NCBI GenBank assembly: GCA_964354485.1
Contig: CAYGZY010000160.1
Coordinates: forward strand, 1-5,043
Reading direction: 5' to 3'
Length of the DNA: 5,043 bases
DNA from: CAYGXH01 sp964354485
Lineage (GTDB): Bacteria; Bacteroidota; Ignavibacteria; UBA10030; SZUA-254
Positions 1 through 5,043 of the stretch are shown one piece after another. Numbering within the stretch: the stretch's first letter is position 1; each line of letters starts with the position of its first letter. The notes under the pieces were generated by a model that saw only the letters and a list, made by a program, of their open reading frames with translations, had not been told where the DNA came from and ran no database searches. Both the position numbers and the translations under genes were made by a program.

Positions 1-186
1 GAGTATTCCGTTATTTTGCACCTTGATCCAGTATGCTTTCCCGGGTATCAGGGTGTCTGTTTGCTGATAAGTGGTTGTAAATTTGAATATGTTCGAGATA
101 ATGAGATCTTCGGGGATTTTGATTATTGACGGCGCCGGAACCGTATCGGATATCGTGCCTATTAGGTTCCAACCCTCTAAGACCTC
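1..186 (-). repeat. Repeat unit B of the phosphatase C-terminal region (incomplete)
   Basis: Residues 368-429 repeat unit A: EV-x2-GWNLIGTI (368-379) matches KV-x2-GWNMLSLPL, and PGKAYWIKV (415-423) matches GIGYWVKF. The module is cut by the window edge a few residues after the YWIK segment. It is a diverged duplicate visible only in the protein, not a DNA-level repeat. Confidence 0.68.
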
Positions 187-1287
187 AATCGAATCGAGGT
201 GAATTGAATCTCCCTGCAGTGGGATCGATTGATTATTGTTAAATTTGACCCAGTAGCCGATACCTCTCTCCAGGGAATCTTTCGCCAGGTAGAAACCGTC
301 GGTATATCTGTATGCCAATGATGCCGCGGTCGGGAATATCGAGGATAGTCTTGTATCTGAAATCGCAAGGGGGAGAGATAGCATGTTCCAGCCCTGGTTG
401 ACCTTGATTGAGTAGGAATTCGTGGGCTTATAGAGCGTATATGAATCAATCGTGATGCCGCTCCGAGTGATGAATGTGAATGTGATGCTGTCTTCAGATG
501 CCCCTACGAGCTGGGCGCCGTAGTTGGCACTGTACCGTACGACGCTTCCCGGAATTGGTGTCCCGAAATCGTAGAGGCTTTTACCACCTGAACCGTTGAC
601 GAAATATACAATGCTGTCGCGGAGGATTCGTTCATAGTTATGCTCATGCCCTGCCAGAACCGCGTGTACTCCCCATTCCTTGAATGGCCACTGCATCGTC
701 TCGTAGCTGCCGTGTGAAGTCCCCGACGAGTACGGGGCATGGTGGAAATAGACGATTTTCCATTGTGCGGTAGATGCTGCAAGTCTGTTTTGCAGCCAGA
801 GAGCCTGGGTTGAAGAACTCGAGTTGCCATTAGGTTCATGAGGATCACTGTCTATGCAAAAGAAGTGGACACAGCCCCTTACGAAGTCATAATAGCGTTC
901 GTTTCCAGGAAGCGTAAAATAGTTTAGGTATGGCGTGGCCCCTGAAGCAAGCCAGTCGTGATTGCCGAGTGATGGGAAAAATCGATTTACAGTATCACCT
1001 GATCCGTAGGATCCATGGTACGGGGAGATGAATTCATGATAGTATTTGCCGATATTTGTGTCAATAGTACTTGCGCTACCATAATCATAATTATTATCGC
1101 CGTTCGTAATAATGAATTCCGGTCCCCAGCTCTTAAGCCGGTTTGCGACATCAAGTTCCTGCTGGCTATTGTCACCGTAGTCGCCGATCACAGCGAATCT
1201 AACCGGCTGTTGAGCCATAAGATTGACGCTGATGGTGAAAGCCATCAGCATCATTCTCCCTGTGCGAGATATGAAAAAAGACGTCAT
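1..1287 (-). CDS. Secreted purple-acid-phosphatase-like metallophosphoesterase with tandem C-terminal repeats (3' end missing)
   Basis: The frame is open from ATG 1287 to the window edge, giving 429 codons without a stop. GAGG lies 5 nt before the ATG. Residues 1-25 form a signal peptide (hydrophobic stretch about 12-24, then AQQ). Residues 30 to about 245 carry the full metallophosphatase motif series in purple acid phosphatase form: D36-Y-G38, GD64NNY67, GN109H110D, VYFH182, and GH214EH216NYER. In that family these residues bind a two-metal centre, with Tyr as the iron ligand that gives the colour, and hydrolyse phosphate monoesters. The short, single-domain layout resembles mammalian ACP5-type enzymes more than the large plant type. 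A linker to about residue 290 is followed by two tandem repeats of about 73 residues (GWN at 299 and 372, YWVK/YWIK at 345 and 419). A C-terminal sorting domain is likely beyond the edge but is not seen. The gene lies 32 nt downstream of the DUF1684 gene, probably in one transcript. Substrate is unknown. Confidence 0.93.
   Translation of the reverse strand, partial: MTSFFISRTGRMMLMAFTISVNLMAQQPVRFAVIGDYGDNSQQELDVANRLKSWGPEFIITNGDNNYDYGSASTIDTNIGKYYHEFISPYHGSYGSGDTVNRFFPSLGNHDWLASGATPYLNYFTLPGNERYYDFVRGCVHFFCIDSDPHEPNGNSSSSTQALWLQNRLAASTAQWKIVYFHHAPYSSGTSHGSYETMQWPFKEWGVHAVLAGHEHNYERILRDSIVYFVNGSGGKSLYDFGTPIPGSVVRYSANYGAQLVGASEDSITFTFITRSGITIDSYTLYKPTNSYSIKVNQGWNMLSLPLAISDTRLSSIFPTAASLAYRYTDGFYLAKDSLERGIGYWVKFNNNQSIPLQGDSIHLDSIEVLEGWNLIGTISDTVPAPSIIKIPEDLIISNIFKFTTTYQQTDTLIPGKAYWIKVQNNGIL
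187..405 (-). repeat. Repeat unit A of the phosphatase C-terminal region (protein-level)
   Basis: Residues 295-367 of the phosphatase form the first of two related modules. The order of landmarks is KV-x2-GWNMLSLPL (295-307), then FP-x-A and Y-x-YT near 319-329, DGFY, GIGYWVKF (342-349), and an S-I-x-L-x-G-D-x-I stretch (354-362). It aligns with the next module at a spacing of 73-74 residues. I recall similar modules near the C-terminus of many secreted proteins in Ignavibacteria and related bacteria, ahead of the sorting signal; this recollection has not been checked by search. Confidence 0.7.
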
Positions 1288-1319
1288 AGTATCCTCACAA
1301 AAGTGGCCGATGTTTAATT

Positions 1320-2267
1320 TTAATGAATGCTATCTTTTGCTCCTGGATAATTTTTCTCTCCCGCTTCGATACGAACCGGTATATGATTCTGCTTCGGCGG
1401 AATCGGACACGTTGCATATGGTGTATACGCACAGGGCCAGTTAAATGCTTTGTTGAAATCCAGTATCACCTTTCTCTTTTCGTCAGGGGGGGCAGTACTC
1501 AATTGCCTGCCGTTACCATATGTTTCCTTTTCTGTCGTTTCATCTGTAAACATCACGTAAAGTTCTCTTGTTCCCGGGTCTGCAATAACATCCAGACTGC
1601 ATGTCTGGCCGTCGATTTGAAAAATGAGCGCACCGGGGCAGGTGTCTGTATCGACGGTTCCGATAATCGATGCAATTTCGATGATTTTCGGTTCCGGATA
1701 CGGTTTATATATTGCTTCAATCCTCCAAGCAGGATCGATTGGAAAGAAATTTAATCCTCTAAAATTTTTCAATGCAGGATTGTTCTTGTCCTTAACCCGA
1801 ATGCCGAATCGGTCGCCTCGCTTTATGGCATAGAAGCTCAGAGAACCTGTGGTGAGGATGGTAGGTTGAGCCTCGCCGGATTCATCAGATGTCAGTTTCA
1901 TCCGAATGACAGGCGAATCTTGATATCTGATTTTTGCTTCCCTTTCGGCATTGATAGTCAGGTTACCGTTGTGAAGTATAATAATTCCGGCTTTTGCCTG
2001 TGTTGAACCGGCAGGGAATACGACTGCGTTGGATGGATCGGTTCCGATGATGTTCTCTCCGTCTTTAAGCCAGAAAAGGCCGGCCAGCGACAGCCATCCG
2101 TCTTCACGCTGGATTTGAGTTGTCCTGTTTGTCTGCCACTGCCTGATTTCCTCTGTGTAGGCGTTTAAATCAGTAACTGTACTTTTCTTTCCGCATCCGT
2201 TGACACAGAGGATTGAACCGATGAGGATGTATCTGCCAGTGAGGATGATGTTGGTATATGACTTCAT
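1320..2267 (-). CDS. DUF1684 domain lipoprotein
   Basis: This 315-residue protein begins with a hydrophobic export segment (about 7-22) ending in V-N-G-C25 followed by GKKS. That is a plausible though not ideal lipobox, so it is probably an envelope lipoprotein anchored at Cys25. The rest matches my knowledge of the DUF1684 family across its usual full length: DGWLSLAGLFWLKDGEN (56-72) with IGTDPSN after it, a central RGDRFGIRVKD segment, FPIDPAW, ETYGNGR, and the family hallmark DFNKAFNWPCAYTPYATCPIPP (270-291) followed by AGEK. The two cysteines in the hallmark (279 and 287) are both present. The biochemical function of DUF1684 is not established to my knowledge. The ATG at 2267 has no clear Shine-Dalgarno sequence, but it is the first residue of a good signal sequence. 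Its stop is 32 nt ahead of the phosphatase gene, which suggests co-transcription. Confidence 0.92.
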   Translation of the reverse strand: MKSYTNIILTGRYILIGSILCVNGCGKKSTVTDLNAYTEEIRQWQTNRTTQIQREDGWLSLAGLFWLKDGENIIGTDPSNAVVFPAGSTQAKAGIIILHNGNLTINAEREAKIRYQDSPVIRMKLTSDESGEAQPTILTTGSLSFYAIKRGDRFGIRVKDKNNPALKNFRGLNFFPIDPAWRIEAIYKPYPEPKIIEIASIIGTVDTDTCPGALIFQIDGQTCSLDVIADPGTRELYVMFTDETTEKETYGNGRQLSTAPPDEKRKVILDFNKAFNWPCAYTPYATCPIPPKQNHIPVRIEAGEKNYPGAKDSIH

Positions 2268-2404
2268 TGTCGGTCTAATAAGTCTATTCTCTATCCATGA
2301 ATCGAATGAGTCAGCTTTATCCGTGCCTAAGGTAATAAAGAGATTGAGGTATCTGTGAAGATATCTTTGATTCTTTTCTGCTGATTATTTCCGGCCTCCA
2401 CTAT

Positions 2405-2416
2405 TCTATTAATAGA
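2405..2416. repeat. 12-bp perfect palindrome in the intergenic region
   Basis: TCTATT followed directly by AATAGA is a perfect 12-bp palindrome about 140 nt upstream of the DUF1684 start. It could be a regulator site or simply chance in AT-rich spacer. Nothing else supports a function. Confidence 0.25.
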
Positions 2417-2448
2417 GGAGAGAGGTGCCTGGGAACGTTTTAATGAGA

Positions 2449-2486
2449 ACGGCAGTGAGTTTAAGTCTGTCACTGCCGTATTTTTT
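2449..2486. terminator. Perfect stem-loop with T-run, 28 nt past the FKBP stop
   Basis: ACGGCAGTGA (2449-2458) and TCACTGCCGT (2470-2479) form a perfect 10-bp stem with an 11-nt loop, so it is a strong hairpin in either transcript. By position it ends the minus-strand FKBP gene, whose stop codon is at 2508-2510. The T-run (2481-2486, one A after the stem) follows the hairpin only when read on the plus strand. On the minus strand the stem is followed by TCTCATTAAAA, a poor T-tail. It may therefore act as a weak terminator or as a 3'-end-protecting hairpin for the FKBP mRNA, and as an efficient terminator for any plus-strand antisense transcript. Confidence 0.6.
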
Positions 2487-2507
2487 GAAAGTGGATTGCA
2501 CAATGTT

Positions 2508-3200
2508 TCACTTCTTTATTGAAAGTAATTCAACCTCGAAGATGAGGGTTGAATTTGGGGGGATCACATTACCTGCGCCTCGCTCGCTATAGGCAAGATC
2601 CGGAGGAATATATAGGTTCCATTTTGATCCGACCGGCATTAATTGAAGTCCATCAGTCCATCCTTTGATGACCGCGTTGAGTGCAAAAGTTGCCGGCTGT
2701 CCCCGTTTGATCGAGCTGTCGAACTCGGTCCCGTCAATGAGGGTACCGCGGTAGTGAACTGTTACTGTATCTGTCGGAGCAGGTTTTGGGCCGCTGCCTT
2801 TTGTAATTATCCGATATTGTAAACCTGTGGGGAGGGTAACGACGCCATCTTTTTTCTTGTTTTCCGCGAGGAATACTTCGCCCTCTTTTATATTTTTTTC
2901 CGATTTCATTTTCATTGTTTCTTCTTGTTTTGCCATCATTTGCTGTTGGGAACTCATGAGTACCGCCTGTGCCTGTTCTGCGGTTATCAGGGGTGGTATA
3001 CTATCTAGAATATCGTTCATGCCTTTTGCGAGGATTGCCGGATTTACTGCTAATCCCTGCATTTTCAGGTTCTGTCCAACATTCATGCCGATGCTGTAGC
3101 TGAGGCTGTCTTTTTGCGACTTAAGCTCAATTCTATCCTGTGTGTTGCTCTGACAGGCTAATATCCCCATGCAGAGGGGGATAACAACTGGGAATTTCAT
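2508..3200 (-). CDS. FKBP-type peptidyl-prolyl cis-trans isomerase lipoprotein (Mip/FkpA-like)
   Basis: This 230-residue protein catalyses cis-trans isomerisation at prolines and probably assists folding of exported proteins. Residues 1-15 are a lipoprotein signal ending I-L-A-C16. Residues 29 to about 118 match the Mip/FkpA N-terminal dimerisation region (KDSLSYSIGMNVG, then a long Gln/Met/Lys-rich helix). Residues 123-230 are a complete FKBP domain. The ligand-pocket residues of FKBP12 all have counterparts: Y150 in VHYRGTL, F160-D161, F172, V177-I178, W181, Y204 and F221. The frame extends upstream to an ATG at 3266, but I chose 3200. That ATG begins the signal peptide directly and has AAAGGA 6 nt before it, and a promoter -10 candidate lies inside the extension. 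It has its own promoter and is divergent from the small exported-protein gene. The exact subfamily (FkpA, Mip, or the gliding-associated GldI type) cannot be settled here. Confidence 0.95.
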   Translation of the reverse strand: MKFPVVIPLCMGILACQSNTQDRIELKSQKDSLSYSIGMNVGQNLKMQGLAVNPAILAKGMNDILDSIPPLITAEQAQAVLMSSQQQMMAKQEETMKMKSEKNIKEGEVFLAENKKKDGVVTLPTGLQYRIITKGSGPKPAPTDTVTVHYRGTLIDGTEFDSSIKRGQPATFALNAVIKGWTDGLQLMPVGSKWNLYIPPDLAYSERGAGNVIPPNSTLIFEVELLSIKK

Positions 3201-3206
3201 TAATAA

Positions 3207-3212
3207 TCCTTT
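3207..3212 (-). promoter_or_regulatory. Ribosome binding site of the FKBP gene
   Basis: AAAGGA on the minus strand sits 6 nt upstream of the ATG at 3200. This decides the start in favour of the 230-residue lipoprotein over the 252-residue version beginning at 3266. Confidence 0.75.
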
Positions 3213-3252
3213 CGTTTGAGTGGAAGTTTTTAGTTGAAATACATTTTCATTG

Positions 3253-3281
3253 ATTATATGATACAATTTTCGCGGCGTTAA
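3253..3281 (-). promoter_or_regulatory. Sigma-70-like promoter for the FKBP gene
   Basis: On the minus strand, TTAACG (3281-3276) is separated by exactly 17 nt from a perfect TATAAT (3258-3253). Transcription would start near 3246, giving a leader of about 45 nt before the ATG at 3200 with its AAAGGA site. The -35 box matches TTGACA at four of six bases. FCB-group bacteria often use a different housekeeping consensus (TTG / TAnnTTTG), so the match is suggestive only. Confidence 0.5.
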
Positions 3282-3346
3282 TCCAAATTTTTTAAATTCC
3301 TACCGGAATGCTTGATTTTCATCATAATACTAAGCATATTTTACTA

Positions 3347-3802
3347 ATGAACAGGTTGTCCCTACCAATCATAATGATCTGTATTGCTTGGAATTGCTGC
3401 AGCGTTAAAGATCCTCAGCGGGTTGGTCCGATAAAAAATCAGGGAGGTGAGGGATCGGTCATCCATAGGAGGAGTCAGTCCCCGAATGTTATTAAACAGA
3501 ACATTTCGGTGATTGAGGGAAGTATCGATTCTGTTATCATCGTCGATGATCGAAATTTCCGTCTTATGATAACAATTTCTTCATCGACCCCTGAAGAAGA
3601 CATCGACAGCTATGCTGATGCTGGTCAACAGATCATTGTTGTGCCGGAATATTTTATAGGCGATGATGGGATGGTCGACGAAAAGAACAGTAGGAATGGA
3701 AAATTGCTGTTGCTGAGGGCAGCAAACTCAGATGACCGCATTAAAGCGAAGGTATCCCTTGGAAAGAAGGGTGAGTGGAAGATTATTGAGGTTCTCGATT
3801 AG
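3347..3802 (+). CDS. Small exported protein of unknown function, possible lipoprotein
   Basis: I do not recognise this 151-residue protein. Its N-terminus (Asn-Arg, then a hydrophobic run at about 4-15, then N-C17-C18-S) looks like an export signal with a lipid-attachable cysteine. The residues before the Cys pair (A-W-N) do not fit the lipobox well, so lipidation is uncertain. Residues 20-50 are polar and probably unstructured. Residues 53-149 read as about six beta strands: VIEGSIDSVII at 55-65, FRLMITIS at 71-78, QIIVVPEYF at 95-103, KLLLLRAA at 119-126, IKAKVSL at 132-138, and WKIIEVL at 144-150. A compact OB-like barrel would fit, but this is inference. ATG 3347 is preferred because it starts the signal sequence directly; ATG 3308 in the same frame would add 13 residues. 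Neither has a clear Shine-Dalgarno sequence. The stop lies 15 nt before the propeller gene, so they probably share a transcript. Confidence 0.72.
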   Translation: MNRLSLPIIMICIAWNCCSVKDPQRVGPIKNQGGEGSVIHRRSQSPNVIKQNISVIEGSIDSVIIVDDRNFRLMITISSSTPEEDIDSYADAGQQIIVVPEYFIGDDGMVDEKNSRNGKLLLLRAANSDDRIKAKVSLGKKGEWKIIEVLD

Positions 3803-3808
3803 AAAGGA
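3803..3808 (+). promoter_or_regulatory. Ribosome binding site of the propeller gene
   Basis: AAAGGA lies 9 nt before ATG 3818, directly after the stop codon of the preceding gene (3800-3802). It supports that start and translation from a shared mRNA. Confidence 0.6.
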
Positions 3809-3817
3809 AAATCAGGA

Positions 3818-5043
3818 ATGACAGTTAATGTGCGTAGAAGTATTTACTGTATAGTAGTCCTCCTAGGATTTTGCGCAGGTTTTTTCTCATTACGTTTGAT
3901 TCATGTTGAGCATATAAGGCAATGTGAAGGGATTCACAGCGGTGTGCCCGGTTCAGAAACGGTGGCATGTTCTCAGTGTCATGCAATATACAGAAGCAAG
4001 CATAACGGAGCGGAAGCAACCGGAGCGATGGCAGCGATGCAATGGTATAATGATCAACGGGCGTATCCCGGCGGAGTTATCCCGTTGGAATGGAGGGAGA
4101 AAGCTTTACGTCATGTCAGTGATCACAATCTTGCCAAAAGAACCGACCTGCAGGCGATATCATGGACATCTGTAGGACCGACAAACATCGGTGGACGGGT
4201 TCGGTCGATAGCAATCGATCCGAATAATCCTTCCGTTATTTATGCCGGATCAGTAAGCGGAGGGATATGGAAAAGTACTGATGGAGGCACTTCATGGATT
4301 CCAAAGGCTGATTTTGCATCGAACATGGTTATCGGATGTCTGGCGATAGATCCAACGAATTCCAACATTATATATGCCGGTACAGGAGAAGGATATTTCA
4401 ATGTTGATGCTCTGAGAGGGATCGGTGTATTGAAATCAACCGATGCCGGAGAGACATGGACGGTGCTTAATACTTTTATCAGTGCTGGACTAAATTATAG
4501 ATACTACTTCATCAATAAAATTATCATTCACCCATTAAATCCACAAATATTATTCGCAGCGGTTTCAAATAACACCGAGGGGATATGGAAATCGACAAAT
4601 GGCGGTACGAGTTGGACTCGGATAAGCTCTCCTGGGTATAGATCGAAGTTTTGTGTAGATCTCATCATGGATCCAACGAATGCTAACATCTTGTATGGTG
4701 CATTCGGACTTTTCTCGGCTGATGGGATATATAAAACAATGAATGGCGGTACAACCTGGGATACTCTTACCAACGGATTTCCGTTAAGATCAACAAAGTT
4801 TACCCGGATTAGTTTAGCGGTTGCACCGAGTAATGCAAATGTAGTTTACGCTTGTCTATCAGATTCCAACTATTACACGCATAGCATTCAAAAATCAACA
4901 AACGGAGGAGCTAGCTGGTTTCAGGTCGGCACTCCTTATGACAATTCGATACCAGGAACTCACCTTGGCGGACAAGGTTGGTACAATAACGTTATAGCGG
5001 TTCATCCTGAAAATCCGGACATTGTATTCACAGGTGGGATAAA
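3818..5043 (+). CDS. Secreted Asp-box (BNR/VPS10-like) beta-propeller protein with an N-terminal CxxCH motif (3' end missing)
   Basis: The frame is open from ATG 3818 to the window end (408 codons). Residues 6-28 (RRSIYCIVVLLGFCAGFF) are a signal peptide or membrane anchor. Residues 50-62 contain C51-S-Q-C54-H55 with His62 nearby, which fits a c-type haem site. A helical linker (70-112, with QWYNDQRAYPGG-x-IP) precedes the propeller, which begins at W116TSVGPTNIGGR. Blades follow the pattern (I/V)A(I/V)-x-P-x-N-x-N/P-x-(I/V)-x-Y-x-(A/G), ending in five Asp-boxes: STDGGTSW 153, STDAGETW 207, STNGGTSW 259, TMNGGTTW 307 and STNGGASW 360. They are spaced 48-54 residues apart, and a sixth blade starts near 392. 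Such propellers are often labelled sialidase or glycosyl hydrolase, but Asp-boxes are structural and do not show enzyme activity. Known relatives in these bacteria are mostly surface or secreted proteins with a C-terminal sorting domain, which would lie outside the window. Confidence 0.9.
   Translation, partial: MTVNVRRSIYCIVVLLGFCAGFFSLRLIHVEHIRQCEGIHSGVPGSETVACSQCHAIYRSKHNGAEATGAMAAMQWYNDQRAYPGGVIPLEWREKALRHVSDHNLAKRTDLQAISWTSVGPTNIGGRVRSIAIDPNNPSVIYAGSVSGGIWKSTDGGTSWIPKADFASNMVIGCLAIDPTNSNIIYAGTGEGYFNVDALRGIGVLKSTDAGETWTVLNTFISAGLNYRYYFINKIIIHPLNPQILFAAVSNNTEGIWKSTNGGTSWTRISSPGYRSKFCVDLIMDPTNANILYGAFGLFSADGIYKTMNGGTTWDTLTNGFPLRSTKFTRISLAVAPSNANVVYACLSDSNYYTHSIQKSTNGGASWFQVGTPYDNSIPGTHLGGQGWYNNVIAVHPENPDIVFTGGI

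Noticed and set aside
177..1175. Minus-strand open frames at 177-449, 504-848 and 987-1175
   Set aside because: They are in a different frame from the phosphatase, which is continuous over the whole stretch and holds all the family motifs. They are shadows, not fragments of a broken gene.
1015..1444. Plus-strand open frames across 1015-1317 and 1223-1444
   Set aside because: They lie opposite the start of the phosphatase gene and the end of the DUF1684 gene. The minus-strand frames there carry the metallophosphatase motifs and the DUF1684 C-terminus, while the plus-strand products show no recognisable domain.
1323..1833. Plus-strand open frames opposite the DUF1684 gene
   Set aside because: The minus strand encodes the DUF1684 hallmark motifs here; the plus-strand products look like antisense translations rich in Cys, Ile and Arg.
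2268..2340. Promoter for the DUF1684 gene
   Set aside because: Only a weak pair (CTGACT and GAGAAT on the minus strand) was seen, too poor to list as a feature.
2268..2448. Small gene in the FKBP-DUF1684 spacer
   Set aside because: Short frames such as the 12-codon one at about 2298 on the plus strand hit stops quickly and have no ribosome binding site or recognisable product.
2827..3099. Plus-strand open frame inside the FKBP gene
   Set aside because: It is antisense to the Lys/Met/Gln-rich helix of the FKBP protein; its hydrophobic Phe/Ser-rich product is an artefact of that composition.
3825..4175. Open frames at 3825-4019 (minus) and 3924-4175 (plus)
   Set aside because: Both overlap the N-terminal part of the propeller gene, whose frame starts at 3818 with an export signal and a Shine-Dalgarno sequence and stays open to the window end.
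4528..4773. Minus-strand open frame opposite propeller blades 3 and 4
   Set aside because: The plus strand has regularly spaced Asp-boxes here; the minus product repeats VPPF segments only because it mirrors the repeated blades.
4274..4921. Sialidase or glycosidase activity inferred from Asp-boxes
   Set aside because: Asp-boxes stabilise propeller blades in many non-enzymes. No catalytic Arg triad or Tyr/Glu pair typical of sialidases could be placed in the visible part.
1..5043. tRNA, rRNA, CRISPR array, insertion sequence or attachment site
   Set aside because: No cloverleaf-like segment, regularly spaced direct DNA repeats, transposase frame or terminal inverted repeats were seen on reading both strands.

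Overview
The window looks like ordinary chromosomal DNA from a Gram-negative member of the Bacteroidota/Ignavibacteriota (FCB) group, with mid-range GC. Three things point there. Two proteins have lipoprotein-type N-termini and a third has a weaker version of one. Two proteins are large, secreted and run off the window edges, with architectures common in type IX secretion cargo. One of these carries the tandem 'GWN(L/M)(I/L) ... YW(V/I)K' repeats that I associate from memory with Ignavibacteria and related lineages. The taxonomic call is an inference; no rRNA or other phylogenetic marker is present.

Layout. Positions 1-2267 hold two minus-strand genes in tandem, 32 nt apart: an upstream DUF1684 lipoprotein (1320-2267) and a downstream purple-acid-phosphatase-like metallophosphatase that leaves the window at position 1. 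Positions 2268-2507 are non-coding and contain a perfect 10-bp inverted repeat with a flanking T-run and a 12-bp palindrome. A third minus-strand gene (2508-3200) encodes a Mip/FkpA-type FKBP peptidyl-prolyl isomerase lipoprotein. A 146-nt divergent promoter region (3201-3346) follows, with a good minus-strand promoter candidate. Two plus-strand genes come next, 15 nt apart and probably co-transcribed: a small exported protein of unknown function (3347-3802) and a secreted multi-Asp-box beta-propeller protein (3818 to the window end, incomplete).

Nearly all products appear to act outside the cytoplasm: a periplasmic folding catalyst, an envelope lipoprotein, a secreted phosphatase and a secreted propeller protein. 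No sequence evidence ties them into one pathway. I see no mobile element, CRISPR array, tRNA, rRNA or clear novel system. The most unusual features are a lone CxxCH (haem c-type) motif just after the export signal of the propeller protein and a duplicated C-terminal module on the phosphatase.
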